Source: Caulobacter endophyticus
Lineage (GTDB): Bacteria > Pseudomonadota > Alphaproteobacteria > Caulobacterales > Caulobacteraceae
NCBI RefSeq assembly: GCF_029543245.1
Contig: NZ_JARQWV010000023.1
Span: 1-64,000, forward strand
DNA: 64,000 nucleotides
Direction: 5' to 3'
Part shown: piece after piece, positions 49,574-57,485 of the stretch
How the letters are laid out: every line of letters starts with the position of its first letter
Numbering within the stretch: position 1 is the stretch's first letter
Made by a program: the position numbers and the translations under genes
Notes under the pieces: model-generated
The model's database searches: none
What the model was told of the DNA's origin: nothing
Seen by the model: the letters and a program-made list of their open reading frames with translations, nothing else

Positions 49574-50127
49574 CGACTGCTCGCGCCTTCGGTCTCGCCG
49601 CATTCCTGTGGGGCGCGGCCGAGGGCTTCCTGTTCTTCGTCGTTCCGGACGTGCTCATAAGCCTCGTCGCTCTGCGGCGAGGCTTTCGCATGGGGGCCTT
49701 GACGAGCCTGCTGGCCGCCCTGGGGGCGATGGTCGGCGGGGCGGCCATGTGGCTGTGGAGCGCCAATGCGCCGGATGCAGCGCTGAAGGCGGTGGCGGCG
49801 GTGCCGTCGGTCTCCGACGCCATGATCGACAAGGCCCGGGACGACATGGCTCGCGAGGGCTGGATCCTGGCCAGCCTGAAGGGGCCGCTGACCTCGACGC
49901 CCTACAAGGTCTATGCGGCCCTGGCCCCGCAGGCGGGCGCGGGCCTGCCGGTCTTCGCCGCCGCGGCCCTGCCTGTTCGCCTGCCGCGCTTTCTGCTCGT
50001 GGCGGCGGCGTTTTCGCTGATCGGCGCCATCATGCGTGGACGGGTCGGGCCAAGGACGCTGCTGGCCGTCTTCACGGCGGGATGGGTGTTGTTCTATGGC
50101 TGGTTCTGGATGACCCGTCCCGGCTAG
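49570..50127 (+). CDS. Small membrane protein coupled to sdhB, probable CTG start
   Basis: 185 residues from CTG 49570, which overlaps the sdhB stop (CTGA). GGAG at 49558-49561 lies 8 bases upstream, a good ribosome site. The protein has 4 hydrophobic segments: ARAFGLAAFLWGAAEGFLFF, TSLLAALGAMVGGAAMWLW, a central one near AGLPVFAAAALPVRLP, and ending TLLAVFTAGWVLFYGWFW. This layout resembles YqaA/DedA-like membrane proteins, but I do not assign a family. No in-frame ATG, GTG or TTG occurs before the first helix; later starts would cut it. Confidence 0.72.
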   Translation: MTTARAFGLAAFLWGAAEGFLFFVVPDVLISLVALRRGFRMGALTSLLAALGAMVGGAAMWLWSANAPDAALKAVAAVPSVSDAMIDKARDDMAREGWILASLKGPLTSTPYKVYAALAPQAGAGLPVFAAAALPVRLPRFLLVAAAFSLIGAIMRGRVGPRTLLAVFTAGWVLFYGWFWMTRPG

Positions 50128-50186
50128 CGTCGACTTGCAAAAGATGACGGGGTCGTCAATTTTGTTTCGTGCGGGAGGCAAGCGCG

Positions 50187-51431
50187 TTGAGTGAAGCGGT
50201 CGTGAGCGATCCGAAGGCCAAGGTGGTGATCGTCGGTGCGGGCCATGCGGGCGGCTCGGCCGCCGCCTTCCTGCGCCAGTACGGCCACGAGGGCCCGATC
50301 GTGCTGATCGGCGAAGAGCCGCTGCTGCCCTACCAGCGCCCGCCGCTCAGCAAGGCCTGGCTGAAGGGCGAGGCCGACGCCGAGAGCCTCGCTCTCAAGC
50401 CGCAGGACTGGTACGCCGAGGCCAATGTCGCCCTGCGCCTGCAGGGCGTGGCGACCAGCCTCAACCGCGGCGACCGCACCGTCAGCCTCGCCTCGGGCGA
50501 GGTGATCACCTACGACTTTCTCATCCTGGCCACCGGCGCCCGCGCCCGCGAACTGCCGATCCCCGGCGCGGATCTGGCCGGCGTGCTGGCCCTGCGCACG
50601 GCGGCCGACGCCGAGGCCCTGAAGGCCGCGCTGGGCGAGGGCAAGCGCCTGGCCGTGGTCGGCGGCGGCTATGTCGGCCTGGAAGCGGCCGCCTCGGCCC
50701 GCGCCCTGGGCGCGGAGGCCACCGTCATCGAGCGCGAGAGCCGGGTGCTGGCCCGCGTCGCCTGCGAGACCCTGTCGACCTTCTTCCAGGACTATCACGG
50801 CGCGCGCGGCGTGACGTTCGAGCTGAACGCCAATGTCGAGGCCTTCGAGGGCGAGAACGGCCACGTCACCGGCGTGCGCCTGAAGGGCGGCGAGGTCGTG
50901 CCTTGCGACGCGGCCCTGGTGGGCGTCGGCGCCCATCCCAATGTCGAGCTGGCCCAGGACGCGGGCCTGGAGTGCACGGGCGGCATCGTCGTCGATCTGG
51001 AAGCCCGCACCAGCGATCCGCGCGTCTTCGCCATCGGCGACGTCGCCCACCGGCCGCTGCCGCTGTACGAGCGCCAGTTCCGTCTCGAAAGCGTGCCCAA
51101 CGCCCTGGAGCAGGCCAAGCAGGCCGCCGCCGCCATCGTCGGCCGCGCCGGGCCCTCGCCGGAAGTGCCGTGGTTCTGGTCGGATCAGTACGACCTGAAG
51201 CTCCAGATCGCCGGCCTGCCGTTCGACGCCGACAGCACCATCGTGCGCGGCGACGTGGCCGCCGCCAAGTTCGCCGTCTTCCACCTCAAGGGCGACCTCG
51301 TCCAGGCTGTGGAAGCCGTCAACGCGCCGCCCGAGTTCATGGCCGGCAAACAATTGATCGCCAAGCGGACGCCCGTGTCTAAGACAAGGCTGGCGGATCC
51401 GGCGATATCCATGAAGGAAGTGGCGGCTTAG
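50187..51431 (+). CDS. FAD-dependent ferredoxin reductase (putidaredoxin reductase type)
   Basis: 414 residues. It has FAD-binding VVIVGAGHAGGSAAAFLRQ, NAD-binding LAVVGGGYVGLEAAASARAL and the ending FAIGDVAHRPLP, with the C-terminal domain of Reductase_C type. The family reduces small [2Fe-2S] ferredoxins that feed cytochrome P450s or oxygenases. The start is TTG at 50187 with a perfect GGGAGG (50173-50178) 8 bases upstream; the earlier in-frame GTG at 50169 has no ribosome site. The ferredoxin gene follows after 30 bp and is the likely partner. Confidence 0.9.
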   Translation: MSEAVVSDPKAKVVIVGAGHAGGSAAAFLRQYGHEGPIVLIGEEPLLPYQRPPLSKAWLKGEADAESLALKPQDWYAEANVALRLQGVATSLNRGDRTVSLASGEVITYDFLILATGARARELPIPGADLAGVLALRTAADAEALKAALGEGKRLAVVGGGYVGLEAAASARALGAEATVIERESRVLARVACETLSTFFQDYHGARGVTFELNANVEAFEGENGHVTGVRLKGGEVVPCDAALVGVGAHPNVELAQDAGLECTGGIVVDLEARTSDPRVFAIGDVAHRPLPLYERQFRLESVPNALEQAKQAAAAIVGRAGPSPEVPWFWSDQYDLKLQIAGLPFDADSTIVRGDVAAAKFAVFHLKGDLVQAVEAVNAPPEFMAGKQLIAKRTPVSKTRLADPAISMKEVAA

Positions 51432-51461
51432 ATCCGCCCCAAAGAGCTACGCAGGGGAACC

Positions 51462-51782
51462 ATGGCCAAGATCACCTACATCGAATTCGACGGGACCGAG
51501 CACGTCCTCGACGTCAAGCCGGGCCTGACGGTCATGGAAGGCGCCGTGAAGAACAACGTCCCGGGCATCGACGCCGACTGCGGCGGCGCCTGCGCCTGCG
51601 CGACCTGCCACGTCTATGTGGACGACGCCTGGACCGATAAGACCGGCGACAAGTCGGCCATGGAGGAGTCGATGCTCGACTTCGCCGAGAACGTCGAGCC
51701 CAACAGCCGCCTGTCGTGCCAGATCAAGGTCAGCGACGCCTTGGACGGCCTGGTCGTGCGCCTGCCGGAAAGCCAGCACTGA
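51462..51782 (+). CDS. [2Fe-2S] ferredoxin, adrenodoxin type
   Basis: 106 residues. It has the CX5CX2C pattern of adrenodoxin-type ferredoxins (CGGACACATC, with an extra Cys inside) and the fourth ligand in RLSCQIKV. Begins MAKITYIEFDGTEHVLDVKP. GCAGGGGAACC precedes the ATG. With the upstream reductase it forms an electron-transfer pair; no P450 is present in the window. It is close in form to FdxB used for oxygenases or to the Isc ferredoxin, but no isc genes are near. Confidence 0.92.
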   Translation: MAKITYIEFDGTEHVLDVKPGLTVMEGAVKNNVPGIDADCGGACACATCHVYVDDAWTDKTGDKSAMEESMLDFAENVEPNSRLSCQIKVSDALDGLVVRLPESQH

Positions 51783-51801
51783 CCTTGCAGGCGAGGGGGT
51801 T

Positions 51802-52417
51802 TCAGCGGCTCGGGACGAGGCGCCGGATCCCCTCCTGCATTTCCACAAGCGCCTCCAGGATGTGCTCGTCGCGGACCGTCGCGCGGGCGTAGGCCTCCAC
51901 GCGCGGCAGCGCCTCGATCGGATCGATCCCGAGGCGGCGGCCCGTGATCCGGGCGGCCAGCAGCACCGGCGCGATCGCGCAGTCGGCATGCGACAGGGAT
52001 CCGCCGACGGCGTAGGGGCCGTCTTCCAAGAGGTCGCCGAGCACGGCCAGGGCGTCGGCCAGCTGCTCGAACAGCCGGCGGTTCTCGGCCGGGTCATGGG
52101 GCGTAGCCAGGGCGACCATCGGCGGCATCAGGTAGAGATCGGCCACGCGCACCAGCTGCCGCGCCCGCGCGCGTTCCAGAACGCCGGCGGGGGAAGAGCT
52201 CCTCCAGCAGCTCCAGGATGACAGCCGACTCCCACACCGCCTCGCCGTCGTCGAGGATCAGCACCGGCACGCGGCCTGTCGGGCTGATGTCGCGAAAGCC
52301 CCGATCGTTCGGCCAGCCTGACGGCGGCGGGACGATCTCGACGTCCAGGCCCTTGGCCCGCAGCGCGATCCTGACCCGGGTCGCGAACGGCGAGGCCGGA
52401 AGGCTGATCAGCTGCAT
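51802..52417 (-). pseudogene. Glutathione S-transferase, broken by a one-base frameshift
   Basis: The N-terminal thioredoxin-like part (MQLISLPASPFATRVRIALR ... VPVLILDDGEAVWESAVI ... LEELFP) and the C-terminal helical part (ERARARQLVRVADLYLMPPM ... GSLSHADCAIAPVLLA) are in different frames. They join without loss if one base is removed from the run of five G on the + strand at 52189-52193 (CCCCC on the coding strand). So this is either a recent frameshift mutation or a homopolymer sequencing error; the reconstructed protein would be of normal GST length, about 205 residues. Start ATG at 52417. Confidence 0.85.
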
Positions 52418-52483
52418 GGAAGGCCCCCTCTTAAGCGAGGGCGCGACCTTCGCGCGGGCCGGTGCGGCTTGCAATCGAGGCGA

Positions 52484-54406
52484 TCAGGCGCCCTTGGCGC
52501 TTGCCGCCGCGGGGGCTGCGGCGATCGGGCCCTGGCTCAGGGTCGGATCCTGGGCGATGACCCGCCTGGCCAGGATCTCCGAGCCGCTGCCGGTCAGGTG
52601 GCCGTAGTCGAACTGCACCGGATAGCCCTTGGGATCGATCTCCAGGCAATGGCCGCCGGGGCACATGGCCGAAGCCAGCGACACGTAGCGGGCGCCCTTC
52701 CTGCGGGCCAGCTTGCCGATCTCGCGGTCGACGCCGCTGACGTCGATGCGCTGCCCGTCGACGAAGTCGGGATCATGCAGGCGGTCGGAGACGGCCAGCA
52801 GGCGGGGCAGGGGCGAGCGGTACTCGATGATCGGGCCGAACACGATGACGTCCAGCCCCTGGCCGCGCAGCTTGGTCAGGGTGGACTCCAGGCGGGGCAG
52901 GTCGTCGCGCTTCCAGCGGGCGGCCAGCACCACGGTGTCGACCTTGTGGGCCGGCAGGTAGTCGTCGAACATCCGGTCCATCAGCGCCACGCAGCGCTCC
53001 TCGGCCGAGCCGGGATGGGTCAGGGTCGGCTTGCAGCCCGAGGCGGTGGCCTGCATCACGTTTACCGTCGGCATGGCCTTGGCCAGGCCGTACCACAGGT
53101 GGGCGGCGTGGCTGTCGCCGATCAGCAGGTAGTCGCGGCGCCTGGGGTCCTGGCGCACGCAGGCCATGTCGAAGTCGTCGACGGTCGAGCCTGACGGCAG
53201 GAAGCAGGTGCCCTCGCGCATCTGGCGGTGGCTCTTGTCGGTCAGGAGGTCGGCGATCTGCTGGACGCGCGGCGAGTAGCGGTAGGACAGGCCGTGGTCG
53301 ACCTGGCCGGCCACGCCGACGGCCACCAGCACGGCCGCCGCCACGCCGGCCAGCTGGAACAGCGGCTTGCGCGGCAGCTTCAGCGGACCGACCCGGAACG
53401 GCCGCTCGATCAGCCACCACGAGATCGTCGCCAGGACCAGCGAGACCAGCACGGTGCCGACCTTGATCGCCATGGCCGGGGCGCCGCCGAACAGGAAGCT
53501 GTTCATCTGGGCCCCGACCATCACCGGCCAGTGCCACAGGTACAGCGAGTAGGAGATCAGGCCGATGAACACGACCGGCCGCCACGACAGCAGACGGCCC
53601 ATCAGCGTCGGCCCCGTCTCGCCGGCGGCGATGACCAAGGCCGCGCCCAGGCAGGGCAGGATGGCGGCGGCGCCGGGGAACGGCATCTGCTCGCGATACA
53701 GCAGCACCGCCGCCCCGATCATGGCCAGGCCCGCAACCGCGGCCGCCTCGCGCAGCCAGGCGCTGCGGATCTTGGGAACCATGCCCAGGGCCAGCACCGA
53801 GCCGACCATCAGCTCCCAGGCGCGGTTGTGCGGCAGGTAGAAGGCCGCGCTGGGGGCCAGGGCCACGCTGGCCACGGCGCCGGCGAACGAGGCGGCCATC
53901 AGGCCCCAGACGATCGGCTTCAGCCGCGTGGGAAAAACCCGCAGCAGGAACGACAGCAACAGCGGGAAGACGATGTAGAACTGCTCCTCCACCGACAGCG
54001 ACCAGGTGTGCAGCAGGAGCTTGGTCGAGGAGTCGGAGTCGAAATAGCCGGCCTGGGTCCAGAAGAAGATGTTCGAGGCCGAGAACACCGCCGCGATCAG
54101 GCTGCGGGCGTATTCCAGCATCTCGCCGGGCAGCAGGGTGAAATAGGCCAGGGCCGTGGTCACCGCCAGAACCGCCAGCAGCGCCGGCCCGATCCGCCGC
54201 ACCCGCCGCTCATAGAACCGCAGCAGCGAGAACTCGCCCTTGTTCAGCTCGGCGAAGATGTTGGCGGTGATCAGGTAGCCGGAGATGACGAAGAACACGT
54301 CCACCCCGACGAAGCCGCCGGGCAGCTGGTTGAAGCCGGCGTGGAAGGCCACCACCGGCAGCACGGCCACGGCGCGCAGGCCGTCGATGTCCTTGCGGTA
54401 CTGCAT
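52484..54406 (-). CDS. Acyltransferase 3 with C-terminal SGNH domain (OafA/YrhL type)
   Basis: 640 residues. The N-terminal acyltransferase-3 domain has ten or so membrane helices (MQYRKDIDGLRAVAVLPVVA; FHAGFNQLPGGFVGVDVFFV with the FFVISGYL motif; RFYERRVRRIGPALLAVLAV), and the C-terminal region is a periplasmic SGNH hydrolase-like domain with DYLLIGDSHAAHLWYG (block I, Ser of GDSH) near residue 425. Such fusions O-acetylate lipopolysaccharide, exopolysaccharide or peptidoglycan-associated sugars. The start is an ATG at 54406 next to the conserved N-terminus. Confidence 0.93.
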   Translation of the reverse strand: MQYRKDIDGLRAVAVLPVVAFHAGFNQLPGGFVGVDVFFVISGYLITANIFAELNKGEFSLLRFYERRVRRIGPALLAVLAVTTALAYFTLLPGEMLEYARSLIAAVFSASNIFFWTQAGYFDSDSSTKLLLHTWSLSVEEQFYIVFPLLLSFLLRVFPTRLKPIVWGLMAASFAGAVASVALAPSAAFYLPHNRAWELMVGSVLALGMVPKIRSAWLREAAAVAGLAMIGAAVLLYREQMPFPGAAAILPCLGAALVIAAGETGPTLMGRLLSWRPVVFIGLISYSLYLWHWPVMVGAQMNSFLFGGAPAMAIKVGTVLVSLVLATISWWLIERPFRVGPLKLPRKPLFQLAGVAAAVLVAVGVAGQVDHGLSYRYSPRVQQIADLLTDKSHRQMREGTCFLPSGSTVDDFDMACVRQDPRRRDYLLIGDSHAAHLWYGLAKAMPTVNVMQATASGCKPTLTHPGSAEERCVALMDRMFDDYLPAHKVDTVVLAARWKRDDLPRLESTLTKLRGQGLDVIVFGPIIEYRSPLPRLLAVSDRLHDPDFVDGQRIDVSGVDREIGKLARRKGARYVSLASAMCPGGHCLEIDPKGYPVQFDYGHLTGSGSEILARRVIAQDPTLSQGPIAAAPAAASAKGA

Positions 54407-54706
54407 CTCTATCCCCGAAGTCGGACCTAGCCGATCGCGCGCGCCCCGCCCCGGCGCGTCAACGTCAACCCTGGAAGGGGACCGATAGGGAGGGCTTGTG
54501 ACCGTTGCGTGTTCGTCTTCGCATCAAATGTGCGAAAAGGTTGCGCAGGAAAGCTTGACTATTAGGGGTGGCAATTGTCGCGTGTGCAAGCGTGCATGAC
54601 GCCCGCCATGCGGTTGTGAAGACGCGCGCCCGTGCGGCCAGGCGCGCAACGAGTTCACGGCCTGGCCTTCCCGATCAGGTCGCCTGGCGGCGGGGCCATG
54701 GCCGCC
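54407..54706. other. Intergenic region, no feature recognised
   Basis: 300 bp between two leftward genes. I see no RNA gene, no terminator-like hairpin with a T tract and no convincing small ORF. It must contain the acyltransferase promoter on the - strand, but I could not place it. Confidence 0.4.
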
Positions 54707-55408
54707 TCAGCCCTCGGGCGTCACCACGCGCGTCGCCTTGCCGTTCTCGTCCTTGAAGGTGATGCGCGCGCCGCCGTCAGCCGCCACGCTCAACACCAGG
54801 CGCGCCCGGCCCGCGCCGTCGCGCAGAACCAGTTCGGACGCGCCCGAACCCTGACGGCCCAGGAAGGCGCGGGGCTGACCATCCATGTTGGCCGCCAGCA
54901 TCGCCGCCTGCTGTTGCTCCGGAGTCATGCCCGCGAGCCGCGTCAGCACGTCATAGTCGATCGACTCCTCGGGCCGGTCGTTGACGAAGACGCCCGAAAC
55001 CCGTCGCTTACCGTGTTGGAAGCCCATGATCTGAACCGTCTGATCCTGCTCGTACCCGTCGAAGGTCAGGCTGCCGCCCGAAGTCTTGACGCCGTCGGCG
55101 TTCTTGCCGCCGAACACCAGGCCGCCGACCTCGGTGCCTTCCTCGTTCATGAACAGCAGGCCCGCGGAATCACGGCCGGGATGGGGAACTTCGCGGCCGC
55201 GATAGGGGATTTCCGGAAAGGCGGTCTGGTTCGAGATCACCATCCGCAGGGCGCCGTCCGGCTCGCGCACATTGATGCGGTGGACGTCGATCTCGGTGAA
55301 ACTGGCCGGGCCTACGGCTTTCGCCGCGCCTGACACCATCACCCCCACGAAGACGGCGGTCAGAACGCCAGCATAGGCGATAAGCGCCTTTTGCGCGTCG
55401 AACTTCAT
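54707..55408 (-). CDS. Signal-anchored protein of unknown function
   Basis: 233 residues from the ATG at 55408 (MKFDAQKALIAYAGVLTAVF); ATGs 9 and 15 bases upstream are possible. One N-terminal hydrophobic segment looks like a signal anchor, and the rest is predicted extracytoplasmic, with IDVHRINVREPDGALRMVIS, GRDSAGLLFMNEEGTEVGGL and LVLRDGAGRARLVLSVAADG. Such repeated 'R-x-D-G-x-R-L-V-I' strands suggest a beta-rich fold. I do not recognise a named family and propose no function. Confidence 0.75.
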   Translation of the reverse strand: MKFDAQKALIAYAGVLTAVFVGVMVSGAAKAVGPASFTEIDVHRINVREPDGALRMVISNQTAFPEIPYRGREVPHPGRDSAGLLFMNEEGTEVGGLVFGGKNADGVKTSGGSLTFDGYEQDQTVQIMGFQHGKRRVSGVFVNDRPEESIDYDVLTRLAGMTPEQQQAAMLAANMDGQPRAFLGRQGSGASELVLRDGAGRARLVLSVAADGGARITFKDENGKATRVVTPEG

Positions 55409-55524
55409 GATGATCATCCCCATTTGAACCGAGCCCGGCCGTCGATCAGGCCGACGCCACCCCGTGCTCAGTTGCTGCAAGCGCGTTGTTGCGAAGGCCG
55501 GTGAATAGCGCGGACCTTGTCGCC

Positions 55525-55641
55525 CTAAAGGTCGTGCGGCTTGGCCGGATGCAACTTGCGGAAGGGGGTGTAGCGCGGACCCTCCGGCTCTTCAATCGCC
55601 GTGCCCGCAGAGACTGGATGCGGTTTGCAGGTGCCTAGCAT
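55525..55641 (-). CDS. Possible small ORF of 38 residues
   Basis: An ATG at 55641 opens a 38-residue frame (MLGTCKPHPVSAGTAIEEPE ... PFRKLHPAKPHDL) ending in TAG at 55525. It stands out because it is Pro/Lys/His-rich and reads like protein in a 595-bp gap that otherwise has none. No clear ribosome site precedes it. It may be chance. The rest of the gap up to 55775 shows nothing else. Confidence 0.25.
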   Translation of the reverse strand: MLGTCKPHPVSAGTAIEEPEGPRYTPFRKLHPAKPHDL

Positions 55642-55775
55642 GTGCTTAGCGGGCTGACGGAGAACGCCGCAACTTAGCGCCCGCCTTGAGTAGGATGCCG
55701 GACGGACGTCATGCCGAGCCCGGCGGGGCTTAAGGCCTTCCCGAAGCCCCGAAATCGTTGTCCTGCTGGAAGTGG

Positions 55776-55825
55776 TGGTGCCGCCTAGGTGACTCGAACA
55801 CCTGACCTACGCATTACGAATCCGT
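55776..55825 (-). tRNA. 3' half of tRNA-Thr(CGT): attachment site remnant
   Basis: Reading the - strand, 55825 to 55776 gives an anticodon loop TTCGTAA (anticodon CGT), variable loop AGGTC, a perfect T arm (AGGTG/CACCT around TTCGAGT), the acceptor strand AGGCGGC, discriminator A and CCA. The 5' half (D arm, acceptor 5' strand) is absent; the DNA to the right is unrelated. The anticodon stem is already broken by one mismatch. This is what remains on one side when an element integrates in the 3' part of a tRNA gene; the intact gene should be at the other end of the element. Confidence 0.85.
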
Positions 55826-55835
55826 GCACTATGTA

Positions 55836-55914
55836 TACGGTCGACTACGGTGGAAGTCGATAGAGATCTGAAATGGTTATGGAAAGTGGTTTTCTTTCTA
55901 CGGTGACCTACGGT
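55836..55914 (+). repeat. Paired TACGGT direct repeats, candidate integrase arm sites
   Basis: TACGGT-N4-TACGGT occurs twice: 55836-55851 (spacer CGAC) and 55899-55914 (spacer GACC), 63 bp apart, between the tRNA fragment and the integrase start at 56004. Arm-type sites of tyrosine integrases are short direct repeats of this kind next to the core site. Confidence 0.6.
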
Positions 55915-56003
55915 CTCGGCGCGGCTTTTTCGATTTCCTATGCTTCCATCTTGCTTCCACGACGGCTTCGCTGTACCTCGCGCTCCGTTTTCCTGGGGGC
56001 AGC

Positions 56004-57221
56004 ATGCCAAAGAAATCGAGTGTGAGGCTGACGAAGCGGCTGGTCGAAAAGGTCCAGCCCGGCGAAACCGTGTTCGACGCGGAAGTTCCTGGTTTCGGCC
56101 TGCGCTGCACGCCGGCGGGGACAAAGTCCTTCATCGTCCAGTTCCGCATGCCGCACGGAAAGCAAGGGAAGGTGACCTTGGGCGGCTTCCCGACGCTGAC
56201 GGTCGACCAAGCGCGGGAAAGGGCTCGTGAGGTACTGGCCAAGGTCAGGGCCGGCGTCAATCCGAGCGCTGACCGTGCGCGCGAGCGGGGCGTAGAGACC
56301 TTTGCCGATCGTGCCGCCCATTACTGCGAGGTCTACGGGGCTCAGCTAAAGGGGCGGACGGTCAAGGACGCCAAGTATCTGTTGGACAAGTACGCGATCC
56401 CGGTCTGGGCAGGTCACAAGATGGCCGATGTCACGCAGGACGACGTTCTCAAGTTAATCACCGGTGTGCGCGAGAAGGCCGGGCCGTTCCAGGCAAACCG
56501 GCTCAGGGCGACGCTCAGCAAGATCTTCAACCTCGCCATGGGAGCGCGTCTATGCACGAGCAATCCGTGTCTGGGGGTGAAGAAGTACCCGGAGGACCCA
56601 CGGACACGCTTCTACTCGAACGATGAACTCGCGGCGATCCTGTCGGCCTGTGACAGCTACCCGCTGCAGAACCCGGCCTGCGCAGTGCGTCTTCTCGTGT
56701 TCACGGGGGCGCGCCTCCAGGAGGTCCTGCGTGCCGAGTGGGAGCAGTTCGACCTTCAGCAAGGGAAGTGGCGGAAGCCGTCGTCCCATACGAAGGCCAA
56801 GCGCTTGCACAATCTTGGCCTGCCGACACGCGCGGTCGTGATGCTGCGTGAAATGCGGGCCCTGGATCCCGACGGGAAGTACGTGTTCCCCGGACGTGAT
56901 GCGAAATTCGATCCTCAGCATCCTGACCAGGATCTGCGCCGCCCCCGGACGCACCTGGACAACATCTGGAAGTGGATCGAGGAGCAGACCGGGATCGTTG
57001 ACGCCAATCGCCACGACTTCCGCCGGACCAAGGCGACGGCCATGCTGGAAGACGCCCAGCCCCTGCCGATCATCGCCAGCGCGCTCGGACACTCGACGCT
57101 GCAGACGACTATGAAGTACACGCAGCTCGACACCACCACGCAGCAATCCGCGTCTAACCGCGCCGTGGACCGGATGCTCATCAAGGTCGGTCAGAAGGTG
57201 GTTGAGAGCGAGAAGTCCTAG
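56004..57221 (+). CDS. Tyrosine recombinase / phage-type integrase (P4-like)
   Basis: 405 residues. An N-terminal DUF4102-type domain (VFDAEVPGFGLRCTPAGTKS; VTLGGFPTLTVDQARERARE) is followed by a core-binding domain and the catalytic domain, with Arg in FTGARLQEVL, HDFRRT (HxxR), the GHSTLQTT His and Tyr in KYTQLD. This is the P4-type integrase layout common in islands at tRNA genes. It faces away from the tRNA fragment into the island. The ATG at 56004 starts the standard domain. Confidence 0.95.
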   Translation: MPKKSSVRLTKRLVEKVQPGETVFDAEVPGFGLRCTPAGTKSFIVQFRMPHGKQGKVTLGGFPTLTVDQARERAREVLAKVRAGVNPSADRARERGVETFADRAAHYCEVYGAQLKGRTVKDAKYLLDKYAIPVWAGHKMADVTQDDVLKLITGVREKAGPFQANRLRATLSKIFNLAMGARLCTSNPCLGVKKYPEDPRTRFYSNDELAAILSACDSYPLQNPACAVRLLVFTGARLQEVLRAEWEQFDLQQGKWRKPSSHTKAKRLHNLGLPTRAVVMLREMRALDPDGKYVFPGRDAKFDPQHPDQDLRRPRTHLDNIWKWIEEQTGIVDANRHDFRRTKATAMLEDAQPLPIIASALGHSTLQTTMKYTQLDTTTQQSASNRAVDRMLIKVGQKVVESEKS

Positions 57222-57485
57222 ACGGGGGAGGTCTATATTGACCCGGGTCGGCTGCGTCAGGCCCCTCCGGAATCCTGTTCCCTTATGGGTAAGGTCAACG
57301 ACCTGGATCCGGAAATCCGCGCGCGCACCAACCTGACGCTTCTGTGCGCGTGGCGGGCGTTTTCACTTTCCTTATGCCCTGTGCGGCCGAAAACGCCTTT
57401 AGGCACAGGGCGTTCGAGCATTCGGGCAGCGATCGCGGACCTGACATTGGTCGCCCTTCCCCGAAATGGCTCAGGGCGAATGCCT
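57222..57485. other. Intergenic region after the integrase
   Basis: 264 bp. It contains a 71-codon open frame from an ATG at 57285 whose first 27 residues (MGKVNDLDPEIRARTNLTLL) read like protein and the rest does not; it overlaps the next gene's end. I regard it as a possible gene remnant. No hairpin terminator with T tract was seen. Confidence 0.35.

Noticed and set aside
55776..55855. A complete tRNA-Thr gene
   Set aside because: The T arm, acceptor 3' strand, CCA and anticodon loop are present, but there is no D arm or 5' acceptor strand to the right, and the anticodon stem has a mismatch. Only the 3' half is there.
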